Below, piece by piece: positions 1-4,915 of a stretch of DNA of 5,111 bases. Made by a program: the position numbers and the translations under genes. The DNA comes from Paracoccaceae bacterium (lineage in GTDB: Bacteria > Pseudomonadota > Alphaproteobacteria > Rhodobacterales > Rhodobacteraceae): NCBI GenBank assembly GCA_027030435.1, contig JALVEX010000060.1, positions 1-5,111 on the forward strand, given 5' to 3'. The notes beneath the pieces are model-generated. The model saw only the letters and a list, made by a program, of their open reading frames with translations. It was not told where the DNA came from and did no database searches. Positions within the stretch are counted from its first letter, which is position 1. Every line of letters begins with the position of its first letter.

Positions 1-762
1 GAGATCGGCCACCGTCACCATCTGGCTGATGGTCTTGCGGCCCTTCTCGGTGTTGTAGAGCGGGTTTTTTGAAAGCACGATCGCCACCTCGGCATCATGG
101 CTGAGGTAATTCAGCGTCGCCACCATTGACCAGCGGTCCATCTGCGCCTGGTTGATCTGCTGCACCCCGTGATAGAGCCCGGTGGTATCGCCAAGGCCCA
201 CGGTGTTGGCGGTGGCAAAGAGGCGGAAGCTCGGGTGGGGGGTGATGATCTCGTTCTGATCCATCAGGGTGAGCTTGCCGTCATGCTCGAGCACCCGCTG
301 GATGACGAACATCACATCCGCGCGGCCGGCATCGTATTCGTCAAACACGATCGCCACCGGGTTCCTCAGCGCCCAGGGCAGGATGCCCTCGTGAAACTCG
401 GTCACCTGCTTGCCGTCCCTCAGCTTGATCGCGTCCTTGCCGATGAGGTCGATCCGGCTGATGTGGCTGTCGAGATTGACGCGCACCGCGGGCCAGTTCA
501 GCCGCGCCGCCACCTGCTCGATATGGGTGGATTTGCCGGTGCCGTGATAGCCCTGGATCATCACCCGGCGATTGTGGGCGAAACCGGCGAGGATGGCGAG
601 CGTGGTATCGGGATCGAACTTGTAGGTGGGATCGATCTCGGGCACACGCTCGGTGGGGGCCTCGAAGCCCTTCACGACCATGTCCGTATCGATGCCGAAG
701 GTATCGCGAACGGAAATCTCCTCGGTCGGTTTCTGCATCGTTTCCTCTCTGGTTTCGGCCAT
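1..762 (-). CDS. cobS: Cobaltochelatase subunit CobS (AAA+ ATPase), N-terminal 254 residues, 3' end outside window
   Basis: CobS is the AAA+ ATPase subunit of the aerobic cobaltochelatase CobN-CobS-CobT. With CobT it forms the ATP-driven part that lets CobN insert cobalt into hydrogenobyrinic acid a,c-diamide during aerobic cobalamin synthesis in the cytoplasm. Visible in the reading: a conserved N-terminus (SVRDTFGIDTDM, residues 17-28), Walker A GYHGTGKST (71-79), Walker B VAIVFDEYD (136-144) and a sensor-1-like FATANTVG (182-189), followed by QAQMDRW (205-211). The family is about 325-330 residues, so roughly three quarters is present and nothing looks broken. The ATG at 762 follows GAGGG. 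A second in-frame ATG at 738 (Met9) also follows a good AGAGAGGAA, so the start may be eight residues shorter. cobT usually lies nearby in relatives, but nothing beyond the left edge can be seen. Identity is confident; the exact start is less so. Confidence 0.95.
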   Translation of the reverse strand, partial: MAETREETMQKPTEEISVRDTFGIDTDMVVKGFEAPTERVPEIDPTYKFDPDTTLAILAGFAHNRRVMIQGYHGTGKSTHIEQVAARLNWPAVRVNLDSHISRIDLIGKDAIKLRDGKQVTEFHEGILPWALRNPVAIVFDEYDAGRADVMFVIQRVLEHDGKLTLMDQNEIITPHPSFRLFATANTVGLGDTTGLYHGVQQINQAQMDRWSMVATLNYLSHDAEVAIVLSKNPLYNTEKGRKTISQMVTVADL

Positions 763-811
763 GGTGATTTCCCTCAAGACGCAATCGAAAGCCGGCGTGG
801 GCCTTTGGCCT

Positions 812-840
812 GTTGTGGTTCAATTCCGGGCCGAGGGCAA
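812..840 (-). promoter_or_regulatory. Weak candidate promoter for cobS
   Basis: Read on the minus strand, TTGCCC (835-840) and CACAAC (812-817) are separated by 17 bases, about 50 bases upstream of the cobS ATG. The -35-like hexamer is fair and the -10-like hexamer is poor. This is a weak call that rests only on spacing and position. I saw no cobalamin riboswitch signature in the leader. Confidence 0.2.
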
Positions 841-941
841 GAGGGGGGCATGGTGAAATCGCGCCTGTTGCGGTGCTCTGACGGCCCCTGCTTTTCCCCC
901 CGTGACGAACGCAACCACACCGATGCGTGATCAGCCGTGAA

Positions 942-969
942 TTGCCAGGCGGGGGCGAATGGCGATAAT
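942..969 (+). promoter_or_regulatory. Probable sigma-70-type promoter of msrB
   Basis: TTGCCA (942-947) and GATAAT (964-969) are spaced by 16 bases and match the TTGACA/TATAAT consensus at 4 and 5 positions. Transcription would start around 975-977, leaving a leader of about 20 bases that contains the msrB Shine-Dalgarno sequence. This is the best housekeeping-type promoter in the window. It is inferred from sequence only. Confidence 0.5.
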
Positions 970-983
970 TGAGCCGCAGAGCG

Positions 984-989
984 AAGGAG
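984..989 (+). promoter_or_regulatory. Shine-Dalgarno site of msrB that fixes the ATG start
   Basis: AAGGAG lies 6 bases before the ATG at 996. An in-frame TTG at 969 would add nine residues but lies inside the probable -10/start region and would put extra residues before the twin-arginine signal, so the ATG at 996 is preferred. Confidence 0.75.
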
Positions 990-995
990 CGAGCG

Positions 996-1490
996 ATGAA
1001 CAGAAGGGCAATGATGAAAGCCGGCATTGCCGCGGGCGCCATTGCGGCGCTTGGCGGCGGAAGGCTGTTGGCGGGGGGCGCAAAAGGCGCTGGGAGCGGG
1101 GATTTCGAATTCACCCTTCCCGACAGCGAATGGAAGCGCCGCCTCTCCCCCATGGCCTACAGGGTGCTGCGCCACGAGGCGACGGAGCGCCCCTTCTCGA
1201 GCCCGCTCAATCACGAGAAGCGCAAGGGGATCTATGCCTGCGCGGGATGCGATCTGCCGCTCTATTCCTCGGAGGCGAAATATGACAGCGGCACCGGCTG
1301 GCCGAGCTTCTGGAAGCCGCTGCCGGGGGCCATCGGCACCAGAGAGGATCGCCGCCTGTTCACCACCCGCACCGAGGTGCATTGCCGCCGCTGCGGGGGG
1401 CATCTCGGCCATGTGTTCAAGGATGGCCCGCCGCCCACGGGCCTGCGCTACTGCATGAACGGCGTGGCGCTGAAATTCATCCCCGCCTGA
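996..1490 (+). CDS. msrB: Peptide-methionine (R)-S-oxide reductase MsrB, Tat-exported, no resolving cysteine
   Basis: MsrB reduces the R epimer of methionine sulfoxide in proteins. This copy (164 residues) opens with a twin-arginine type signal: NRRAMMK (2-8), then a hydrophobic Ala/Gly/Leu stretch (9-28), so it probably acts folded in the periplasm. The SelR/MsrB domain spans about residues 43-163. Two CxxC pairs that bind structural zinc are present (C82/C85 and C130/C133), as are YDSGTGWPSF (96-105), HLGHVF (136-141) and RYCMNG (151-156) with catalytic C153. The five cysteines named are the only ones. The site that carries the resolving cysteine in many relatives (DSGCGWPSF) is Thr100, so this is a 1-Cys form that needs another way to recycle its sulfenic acid. 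The active-site motif has Gly where RYCxNS is usual. It stands alone, with its own promoter, divergent from cobS. The family call is secure; export is inferred from the signal. Confidence 0.95.
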   Translation: MNRRAMMKAGIAAGAIAALGGGRLLAGGAKGAGSGDFEFTLPDSEWKRRLSPMAYRVLRHEATERPFSSPLNHEKRKGIYACAGCDLPLYSSEAKYDSGTGWPSFWKPLPGAIGTREDRRLFTTRTEVHCRRCGGHLGHVFKDGPPPTGLRYCMNGVALKFIPA

Positions 1491-1523
1491 GCGGCGCCGC
1501 GCCGGGGAGAGCCGGGGCGCTGC
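1491..1523 (+). terminator. Possible GC-rich hairpin after msrB
   Basis: Immediately after the stop codon, 1491-1498 can pair with 1516-1523 (eight pairs, one of them G-U) around a 17-base loop. No T-run follows. It may act as a weak or factor-assisted terminator, or it may be chance pairing in very GC-rich DNA. Confidence 0.25.
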
Positions 1524-1597
1524 GCAATCCCCTTGTGGCTGGGCATGGAAGCGCAGATCAGACGACCGCTGCCAGCCCGCTACCCGTGGGTTGATCG

Positions 1598-2572
1598 TCA
1601 GAAGCGGAATCCCACCGAAAGATCGAGAGCCGGGCTGTCCGTATCGGCTTCTTTCAGGAGGCTGCCGCGCAGATAGCCGTTTTCGATAATGGTATATTGC
1701 GCACCGATGCCGAAATGATCCGAGCTGTCGCCGCGCTGGCTTTCATGCGCGAGGCTGAGGCCGAGCATGAGCCGGTCGGAAATCCGGTATTCCATCCGCC
1801 CTTCGTAGATATGGGCGTCGGGGGCGAGGAGGGTCTTTCGGTAGCGAAGTGCGCCGCTGAGCTTCGTGTTGCGCAGCATGGCGCCCAGCGTGTAGCCGAT
1901 ACGCGCCTTGCCGTTGCCGCTATAGCGCTCGGCACCGCCGAAGAGGGAGAGGCCCTCTTCCACGGTGTCGCCGGTAACGGGGAGGCTGAAGGCGATCGCA
2001 TAGGTGGTGACGGGCGAACCGGCCCTGTCGGCGCGGTGCAGCGAAAACCCGATGAGCGCATTGTCAAGGCCGCCATCATAGCGGATGCCGTAGCTCTGAT
2101 CGCCGTCAAGCGTGGCCTTCTGAACGAGCGAACCGAAGGAAAGCGCGATCTTCTGATCCATGAAGGCGGAATGGGCAAAGGAGAAATCCGCGCCATAGCC
2201 GCGATCTGTGACGGAGCGCGGATTGCCGACGGAGATCATGCCCAGATAGTTCTCATAGGTGATAACGGGGTAGAAACCATTCAACTGATATTCGCCGAGG
2301 GCTGACGCATCCAGCTGCTGGACATCAAGGCCGAGAGCCACCCCGAGGCCTTCCCCGCCCCGCGGGCGGTATCCGAAATCGGTGACGGCGGTGAAATATA
2401 CCGCATCATTCGCCTCCGCAAAGACATATCCGCCATCGAGCGTGCCATCGAGGAAAAAGCCCTCATCCTGCGCGGCGGCGGTGAAAGCAGGAAGAACCAA
2501 CGCAGAAACAAAGGCAAGAAGAGCGAAAGGCTTTCTTCCCCGCCTTGCATGAGTGGCAGCAGCGAATGACAT
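1598..2572 (-). CDS. Putative outer-membrane beta-barrel (porin-like) protein, function unknown
   Basis: The product has 324 residues. A Sec signal peptide is visible: basic RRGRK (10-14), hydrophobic core (16-27), and AAA|QDE with likely cleavage after Ala34. The mature part has alternating polar/hydrophobic stretches rich in Gly, Tyr and Phe, typical of transmembrane beta-strands, for example GVALGLDVQQLD, KIALSFGSLVQKA and GLSLAHESQRG. It ends in LSVGFRF, with the C-terminal Phe used by the BAM complex to recognise barrel proteins. There are no cysteines in the mature part. Near YENYLGMISVGNPRS it somewhat resembles general porins, but I cannot place it in a named family, and substrate and pore properties cannot be read from it. 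The ATG at 2572 follows GAGGG (2582-2586), and an in-frame TGA at 2585-2587 rules out a longer start. It lies downstream of hpt on the same strand but is probably a separate unit. Confidence 0.8.
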   Translation of the reverse strand: MSFAAATHARRGRKPFALLAFVSALVLPAFTAAAQDEGFFLDGTLDGGYVFAEANDAVYFTAVTDFGYRPRGGEGLGVALGLDVQQLDASALGEYQLNGFYPVITYENYLGMISVGNPRSVTDRGYGADFSFAHSAFMDQKIALSFGSLVQKATLDGDQSYGIRYDGGLDNALIGFSLHRADRAGSPVTTYAIAFSLPVTGDTVEEGLSLFGGAERYSGNGKARIGYTLGAMLRNTKLSGALRYRKTLLAPDAHIYEGRMEYRISDRLMLGLSLAHESQRGDSSDHFGIGAQYTIIENGYLRGSLLKEADTDSPALDLSVGFRF

Positions 2573-2614
2573 GACAGTCGGCCCTCATAACCCACATAGA
2601 CCACGCGTAATGCG

Positions 2615-2650
2615 TATATAAGCCCTACGCCTTGTTGACACGACAGGCAA
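2615..2650 (-). promoter_or_regulatory. Candidate promoter region of the barrel-protein gene
   Basis: This AT-richer patch lies 43-78 bases upstream of the ATG. On the minus strand it holds TTGCCT (2645-2650) 17 bases from TAGGGC (2622-2627), and next to that a TATATA box (2615-2620) without a well-placed -35. The short inverted repeat ACGC-gtaat-GCGT (2603-2615) abuts the TATATA and could be an operator. The elements are suggestive but no single pair is convincing. Confidence 0.3.
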
Positions 2651-2653
2651 GCT

Positions 2654-2669
2654 GCCGGGAAAATCCGGC
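2654..2669 (-). other. Small hairpin downstream of hpt
   Basis: GCCGG (2654-2658) and CCGGC (2665-2669) form a perfect five-pair stem around an A/T-rich six-base loop. It is the second stem-loop after the hpt stop codon and may add to termination or protect the 3' end of the hpt transcript. Confidence 0.35.
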
Positions 2670-2680
2670 GCCGATTGTTG

Positions 2681-2707
2681 CCCCGGAGGGACAGTCCCTC
2701 GCCGGGG
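2681..2707 (-). terminator. Strong inverted repeat, probable hpt terminator
   Basis: CCCCGG (2681-2686) pairs with CCGGGG (2702-2707), and AGGGA (2687-2691) pairs with TCCCT (2695-2699). The loop is three bases and a two-base bulge sits at 2700-2701. The stem has eleven pairs and begins 5 bases after the hpt stop codon on the minus strand. No T-run follows, so termination may be of the GC-hairpin type or need Rho. It separates hpt from the barrel-protein gene. Confidence 0.55.
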
Positions 2708-2712
2708 TGGGC

Positions 2713-3252
2713 TCAGTCCGTGAAGCGGACCTTGCCGATATAGGGCAGGTTGCGGTTGCGCTGGGCGAAATCGATGCCGTAGCCCACCACGAATTCATCC
2801 GGGATCTCGAAACCGATCCAGTCGGCCCGGATGTCGATCTCCCGGCGCGAGGGCTTGTCGAGGAGGGCGATGGTCTTGAGGGTCCGGGGGTTGCGGGTTT
2901 TCAGAAGGTTCACGACATGGTTGAGCGTGAAGCCCGTATCCACGATATCCTCGACCACCAGCACATCGCGCCCGGCGATCTCGCCGCGCAGATCCTTCAG
3001 GATCCGCACTTCGCGGCTCGATTCCATGTTGTTGCCGTAGGAAGAGGCTTCGAGGAAATCCACCTCCACCGGCAGATCGAGTTCGCGCACCAGATCGGCG
3101 ATGAAGACGAAGCTGCCGCGCAGGAGGCCGACGACGATCAGCTTGTCGGTGCCGGCAAAGGCCGTCTGGATCTCGCGCGCCAGATCCTCGACCCGCGCCG
3201 CGATCGTCTTGGCGGAGATCATGCGATCTATGACATAAGGCCGCGTGGGCAT
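2713..3252 (-). CDS. hpt: Hypoxanthine phosphoribosyltransferase
   Basis: This cytoplasmic purine-salvage enzyme transfers the phosphoribosyl group of PRPP to hypoxanthine (and often guanine) to give IMP or GMP. At 179 residues it has the usual length for bacterial HPRT. Visible motifs are GLLRGS (42-47, pyrophosphate-binding loop), EASSYG (68-73, flexible active-site loop), the PRPP signature VLVVEDIVDTG (97-107), LLDKPSR with Lys133 expected at the purine, and the C-terminal GFEIPDEFVVGYGID (147-161), whose aromatic residue should stack on the base. The start is the ATG at 3252, preceded by AAGGGGG at good spacing. Met11 is possible but lacks such a site. It is monocistronic or nearly so, divergent from the COQ10-type gene and followed by a strong hairpin. 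Whether it also takes xanthine cannot be read from the sequence. Confidence 0.96.
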   Translation of the reverse strand: MPTRPYVIDRMISAKTIAARVEDLAREIQTAFAGTDKLIVVGLLRGSFVFIADLVRELDLPVEVDFLEASSYGNNMESSREVRILKDLRGEIAGRDVLVVEDIVDTGFTLNHVVNLLKTRNPRTLKTIALLDKPSRREIDIRADWIGFEIPDEFVVGYGIDFAQRNRNLPYIGKVRFTD

Positions 3253-3278
3253 GTTTTCCCCCTTGAATTCCCCCCGTC

Positions 3279-3306
3279 AGCATAAGAAATATCGCCCAGT
3301 TGTCAC
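3279..3306 (-). promoter_or_regulatory. Probable hpt promoter in the divergent region
   Basis: On the minus strand GTGACA (3301-3306) and TATGCT (3279-3284) are 16 bases apart and match consensus at 5 and 4 positions. The leader would be about 20 bases. The same 70-base gap must also serve the plus-strand gene, where TTGAAT (3263-3268) and GAAATA (3286-3291), 17 bases apart, are a weaker candidate. If both are used, the two promoters overlap and would compete. Confidence 0.4.
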
Positions 3307-3308
3307 GC

Positions 3309-3313
3309 GAGGA
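3309..3313 (+). promoter_or_regulatory. Shine-Dalgarno site supporting the ATG at 3323
   Basis: GAGGA (3309-3313), with AAAGGG just after it, lies 9 bases before the ATG at 3323. The open frame extends upstream to a GTG at 3245, but that would overlap the hpt start and add a 26-residue segment unlike the family, so the ATG at 3323 is chosen. Confidence 0.65.
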
Positions 3314-3322
3314 AAGGGCGAC

Positions 3323-3793
3323 ATGCCGACACACCGCGAGAAGCGAACCCTCCCCTATTCGGCCGGGCAGATCTATGATCTGGTGGCCGATGTGGCGAAA
3401 TACCCCGAATTCCTGCCCTGGACGGCCGCGGCGCGGATCCGCTCGCGAAAGCCACTGCCGGGGGGCGGCCCGCGCGACGAGGTGATGGAGGCGGATCTGG
3501 TGATCAGCTTCAAGCTGTTTCGCGAGCGTTTCGGCAGCCGGGTGGTGCTGAAGCCCGATGACATGCGGATCGAAACCGAATATCTCGACGGCCCTTTCCG
3601 CTATCTGAAATCCTGGTGGCAGTTCCGCGATCTGCCGGAAGGGGGGTGCGAGGCGGAATTCTTCGTGGATTTCGAATTCAGGAACGCGGTGCTTCAGAAG
3701 GTGATCGGGGTGGTGTTCAATCAGGCGATGCAGCGGGTGGTGCGGGCGTTCGAGGATCGGGCGCGGGCGCTCTACGGGCCGGGCGCGGCCTGA
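3323..3793 (+). CDS. COQ10/RatA-family START-domain protein, likely ubiquinone-binding
   Basis: The product has 156 residues, the usual size for the family. It is a single SRPBCC (START-like) domain related to mitochondrial Coq10 and E. coli RatA. Seen in the sequence: REKRTLPYSAGQIYDLVADV (5-24), the family hallmark VAKYPEFLPW (24-33), ADLVISFKLFRERF (57-70), GPFRYLKSWWQF (90-101), VDFEFRNAVLQ (115-125) and a C-terminal amphipathic helix that closes the hydrophobic cavity. Coq10 proteins bind ubiquinone and are needed for efficient respiration, probably as a quinone chaperone at the membrane. Position 34, often Cys in relatives as I recall them, is Thr. It is convergent with cinA and divergent from hpt. 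Automated pipelines often call this family a type II toxin (RatA), but no antitoxin partner is next to it here. The family is secure; the quinone role is inferred from Coq10. Confidence 0.9.
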   Translation: MPTHREKRTLPYSAGQIYDLVADVAKYPEFLPWTAAARIRSRKPLPGGGPRDEVMEADLVISFKLFRERFGSRVVLKPDDMRIETEYLDGPFRYLKSWWQFRDLPEGGCEAEFFVDFEFRNAVLQKVIGVVFNQAMQRVVRAFEDRARALYGPGAA

Positions 3794-3798
3794 GTTTC

Positions 3799-3820
3799 AT
3801 GCCTCCGGCGGGGATATTTT
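3799..3820 (+). terminator. CCTCC-hairpin plus T-rich tract after the COQ10-type gene
   Basis: Six bases after the stop codon, CCTC (3802-3805) can pair with GGGG (3810-3813, one T-G pair) around CGGC, followed by ATATTTT (3814-3820). The layout resembles a compact intrinsic terminator. The core GCCTCCGGCGGGGATATTTT resembles a short intergenic sequence that I remember recurring in Rhodobacteraceae genomes. That is memory, not something shown by this window. The stem pairs only on the plus-strand transcript, which fits a role for the plus-strand gene. Confidence 0.45.
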
Positions 3821-3827
3821 CGGACCA

Positions 3828-3859
3828 GTGATGGGGCGGGCCGGTGATGGGGCCGAGCA
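3828..3859. repeat. Imperfect 16-bp tandem duplication between convergent genes
   Basis: GTGATGGGGC occurs at 3828-3837 and 3844-3853. The full 16-base units match at 12 of 16 positions. It lies in the 85-base gap between two convergent genes and is probably a small slippage duplication without function. Confidence 0.4.
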
Positions 3860-3878
3860 CGGGCACTTGCGCGGGCGT

Positions 3879-4418
3879 TCAGCGCGATTGGGCGGGCAGG
3901 GCGGAAATCAGGAGATCGAGCGCGTGATCGCAGGCCATGGCGCGCACCTTTTCGCGCCCCTTGGGGCCGAAATCGATCTGCCCGGCGTGGAGCATGTCCT
4001 GCATCAGGGGGCGGTGGGTTTCGGGGTCGATCAGGCCCCTGCCGCCCTTGAGCGCAAGGCCGAAGCAGACGCGGCCCTCGGGCTTGGCGCCGCTGCCGCC
4101 GGGGCCGGCGATGCCGGTTATGGAGACGGCGAGATCGACGTTGAGGCGGCGCAGAGCGCCGGCGGCCATTTCGCCGGCCACCTCGCGCGATACCGCGCCA
4201 TGGGCGCGAAGCGTGGCGAGGCGCACGCCCAGAAGCTCGCGCTTGGCCTCGTTTGAATAGGTGACGACGCCGCCTTCGTAATAGGTGGATGCGCCGGGAA
4301 TGCGGGTGATGATCTCGCCCAGCATGCCGCCGGTGCAGCTTTCGGCCGTGGCCACCCGCACGCCGGCGGCGCGGGCGCGCATCAGCAGCGTTTCGCCCAG
4401 TATGTCGGCCCGTATCAC
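3879..4418 (-). CDS. CinA C-terminal-domain protein, nicotinamide-nucleotide amidohydrolase (PncC type)
   Basis: Stand-alone CinA C-terminal domain proteins such as E. coli PncC hydrolyse nicotinamide mononucleotide to nicotinate mononucleotide and ammonia, recycling the NMN released by DNA ligase into NAD synthesis. The product has 179 residues. Visible motifs are ATAESCTGG (23-31), GGVVTYSNEAKRELLGV (49-65), HGAVSREV (73-80), EMAAGAL (83-89) and VSITGIAGPGG (98-108). The conserved Ser27, Tyr54 and Lys59 lie in the family's active-site motifs. The N-terminal COG1058 domain of full-length CinA is absent. A segment around LIDPETHRPLMQDMLHAGQ (129-147) is longer than I recall in relatives, where GRVxFGLA is soon followed by the FG-x-x-GR-x-x-VR helix. 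The start is a GTG at 4418 that overlaps the pgpA stop by four bases (GTGA), with GGAG ten bases upstream. Met13 (4382) is an alternative. It is the last gene of the ispF-pgpA-cinA operon. Confidence 0.9.
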   Translation of the reverse strand: MIRADILGETLLMRARAAGVRVATAESCTGGMLGEIITRIPGASTYYEGGVVTYSNEAKRELLGVRLATLRAHGAVSREVAGEMAAGALRRLNVDLAVSITGIAGPGGSGAKPEGRVCFGLALKGGRGLIDPETHRPLMQDMLHAGQIDFGPKGREKVRAMACDHALDLLISALPAQSR

Positions 4419-4915
4419 AGCCCCAGCACTCCATGCGCGAAGCCGGCGGCCAGCATCACCACGATGCCGGCCATCACGCCGGCGGCGATATCGTCAAGCA
4501 TCACCCCGAGCGGGGTGTGGAGGCGGTCGGCCCGGCCGACCGGCCCCGGCTTCCATATATCAAACAGCCGGAACATGAGAAAGGCCGTGACCCAGCCGGG
4601 CCAGGGGAAGAGCCAGGGATCGGTGCCCGCGTGCCAGAGCCCGGCCGATACCGGCAGGAGCGCCACCCACTGGCCGGCCACTTCATCGATCACGATTTCC
4701 GAAGGATCGTGATCCGCCCTGCCGCGCGTGGCGGCGGCGGTCGCCCACCAGCCGATCAGGAAGACGGCGGCGGTGGCGAGGAGGAAGCCCGGGAACCCGA
4801 GCGTGGCGTGGAGGAGATAGGCGGGCGGGATCGCCGCGGCCGAGCCCCAGGTGCCGGGGGCGGGGCGCAGGAGGCCGATGCCGAAGAAGGTGGCGATGAG
4901 GCGGGCGGGGTTCAC
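4415..4915 (-). CDS. pgpA: Phosphatidylglycerophosphatase A
   Basis: PgpA removes the phosphate from phosphatidylglycerophosphate to give phosphatidylglycerol at the inner membrane. The product has 166 residues, typical for the family. Conserved motifs are RPAPGTWGS (17-25), DPSEIVIDEVAGQ (70-82), FRLFDIWKPGP (115-125) and GVMLDDIAAG (137-146). Their acidic residues (Glu73, Asp77, Glu78, Asp119, Asp141, Asp142) are the expected magnesium and catalytic ligands. Hydrophobic segments around 26-40, 43-62, 82-93 and 143-160 would anchor it in the membrane. The start is a GTG at 4915 overlapping the stop of ispF (GTGA, four bases). There is no strong Shine-Dalgarno sequence, so translation is probably coupled to ispF. 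Its own stop overlaps the cinA start in the same way. It fits the ispDF-pgpA-cinA order I know from Rhodobacterales. Confidence 0.94.
   Translation of the reverse strand: MNPARLIATFFGIGLLRPAPGTWGSAAAIPPAYLLHATLGFPGFLLATAAVFLIGWWATAAATRGRADHDPSEIVIDEVAGQWVALLPVSAGLWHAGTDPWLFPWPGWVTAFLMFRLFDIWKPGPVGRADRLHTPLGVMLDDIAAGVMAGIVVMLAAGFAHGVLGL

Larger units (their letters stand above)
763..995. other. Divergent intergenic region between cobS and msrB
   Basis: These 233 bases separate two divergently read genes. They hold the candidate msrB promoter near the right end and a weak candidate cobS promoter on the left. A 26-codon plus-strand reading from an ATG at 851 to a TGA at 928-930 follows a G-rich stretch, but it has no recognisable protein features and I do not call it a gene. 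The 8-mer GCCTGTTG occurs twice (808-815 and 863-870). It is short enough to be chance or could be part of a regulator site. No tRNA, riboswitch or other RNA structure was recognised. Confidence 0.6.

Noticed and set aside
817..827. GGTTCAATTCC resembles the T-arm of a tRNA
   Set aside because: The flanking five-base arms do not pair, and no acceptor, D or anticodon arm can be built around it.
763..900. Possible cobalamin riboswitch ahead of cobS
   Set aside because: The conserved B12-box type core was not found on the minus-strand leader, and the likely leader is short.
169..930. Long plus-strand open frame of 253 codons opposite cobS
   Set aside because: It is antisense to a clear CobS reading, with composition explained by GC-rich mirror frames and no recognisable domain.
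851..930. 26-codon plus-strand reading after a G-rich stretch
   Set aside because: It is too short, has no protein features, and its G-run looks like compositional bias more than a ribosome site.
1697..2305. Plus-strand open frame of 202 codons opposite the barrel-protein gene
   Set aside because: The minus strand encodes a signal peptide, beta-strand pattern and terminal Phe; the plus frame has none of these and is a shadow.
2635..2663. Perfect TTGACA on the plus strand at 2635-2640
   Set aside because: The hexamer at -10 distance is only GGAAAA or GAAAAT, and the plus strand beyond is antisense to hpt, so there is no gene to drive.
2632..3285. Plus-strand open frame of 217 codons opposite hpt
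   Set aside because: hpt on the minus strand is certain from its motifs; the antisense frame has no domain and no good ribosome site.
3245..3322. Longer N-terminus for the COQ10-type gene from a GTG at 3245
   Set aside because: The extra 26 residues are unlike the family, overlap the hpt start, and the ATG at 3323 has a good ribosome site.
3323..3793. Toxin-antitoxin module based on RatA similarity
   Set aside because: There is no adjacent antitoxin-like gene, and the protein fits the quinone-binding COQ10 group.
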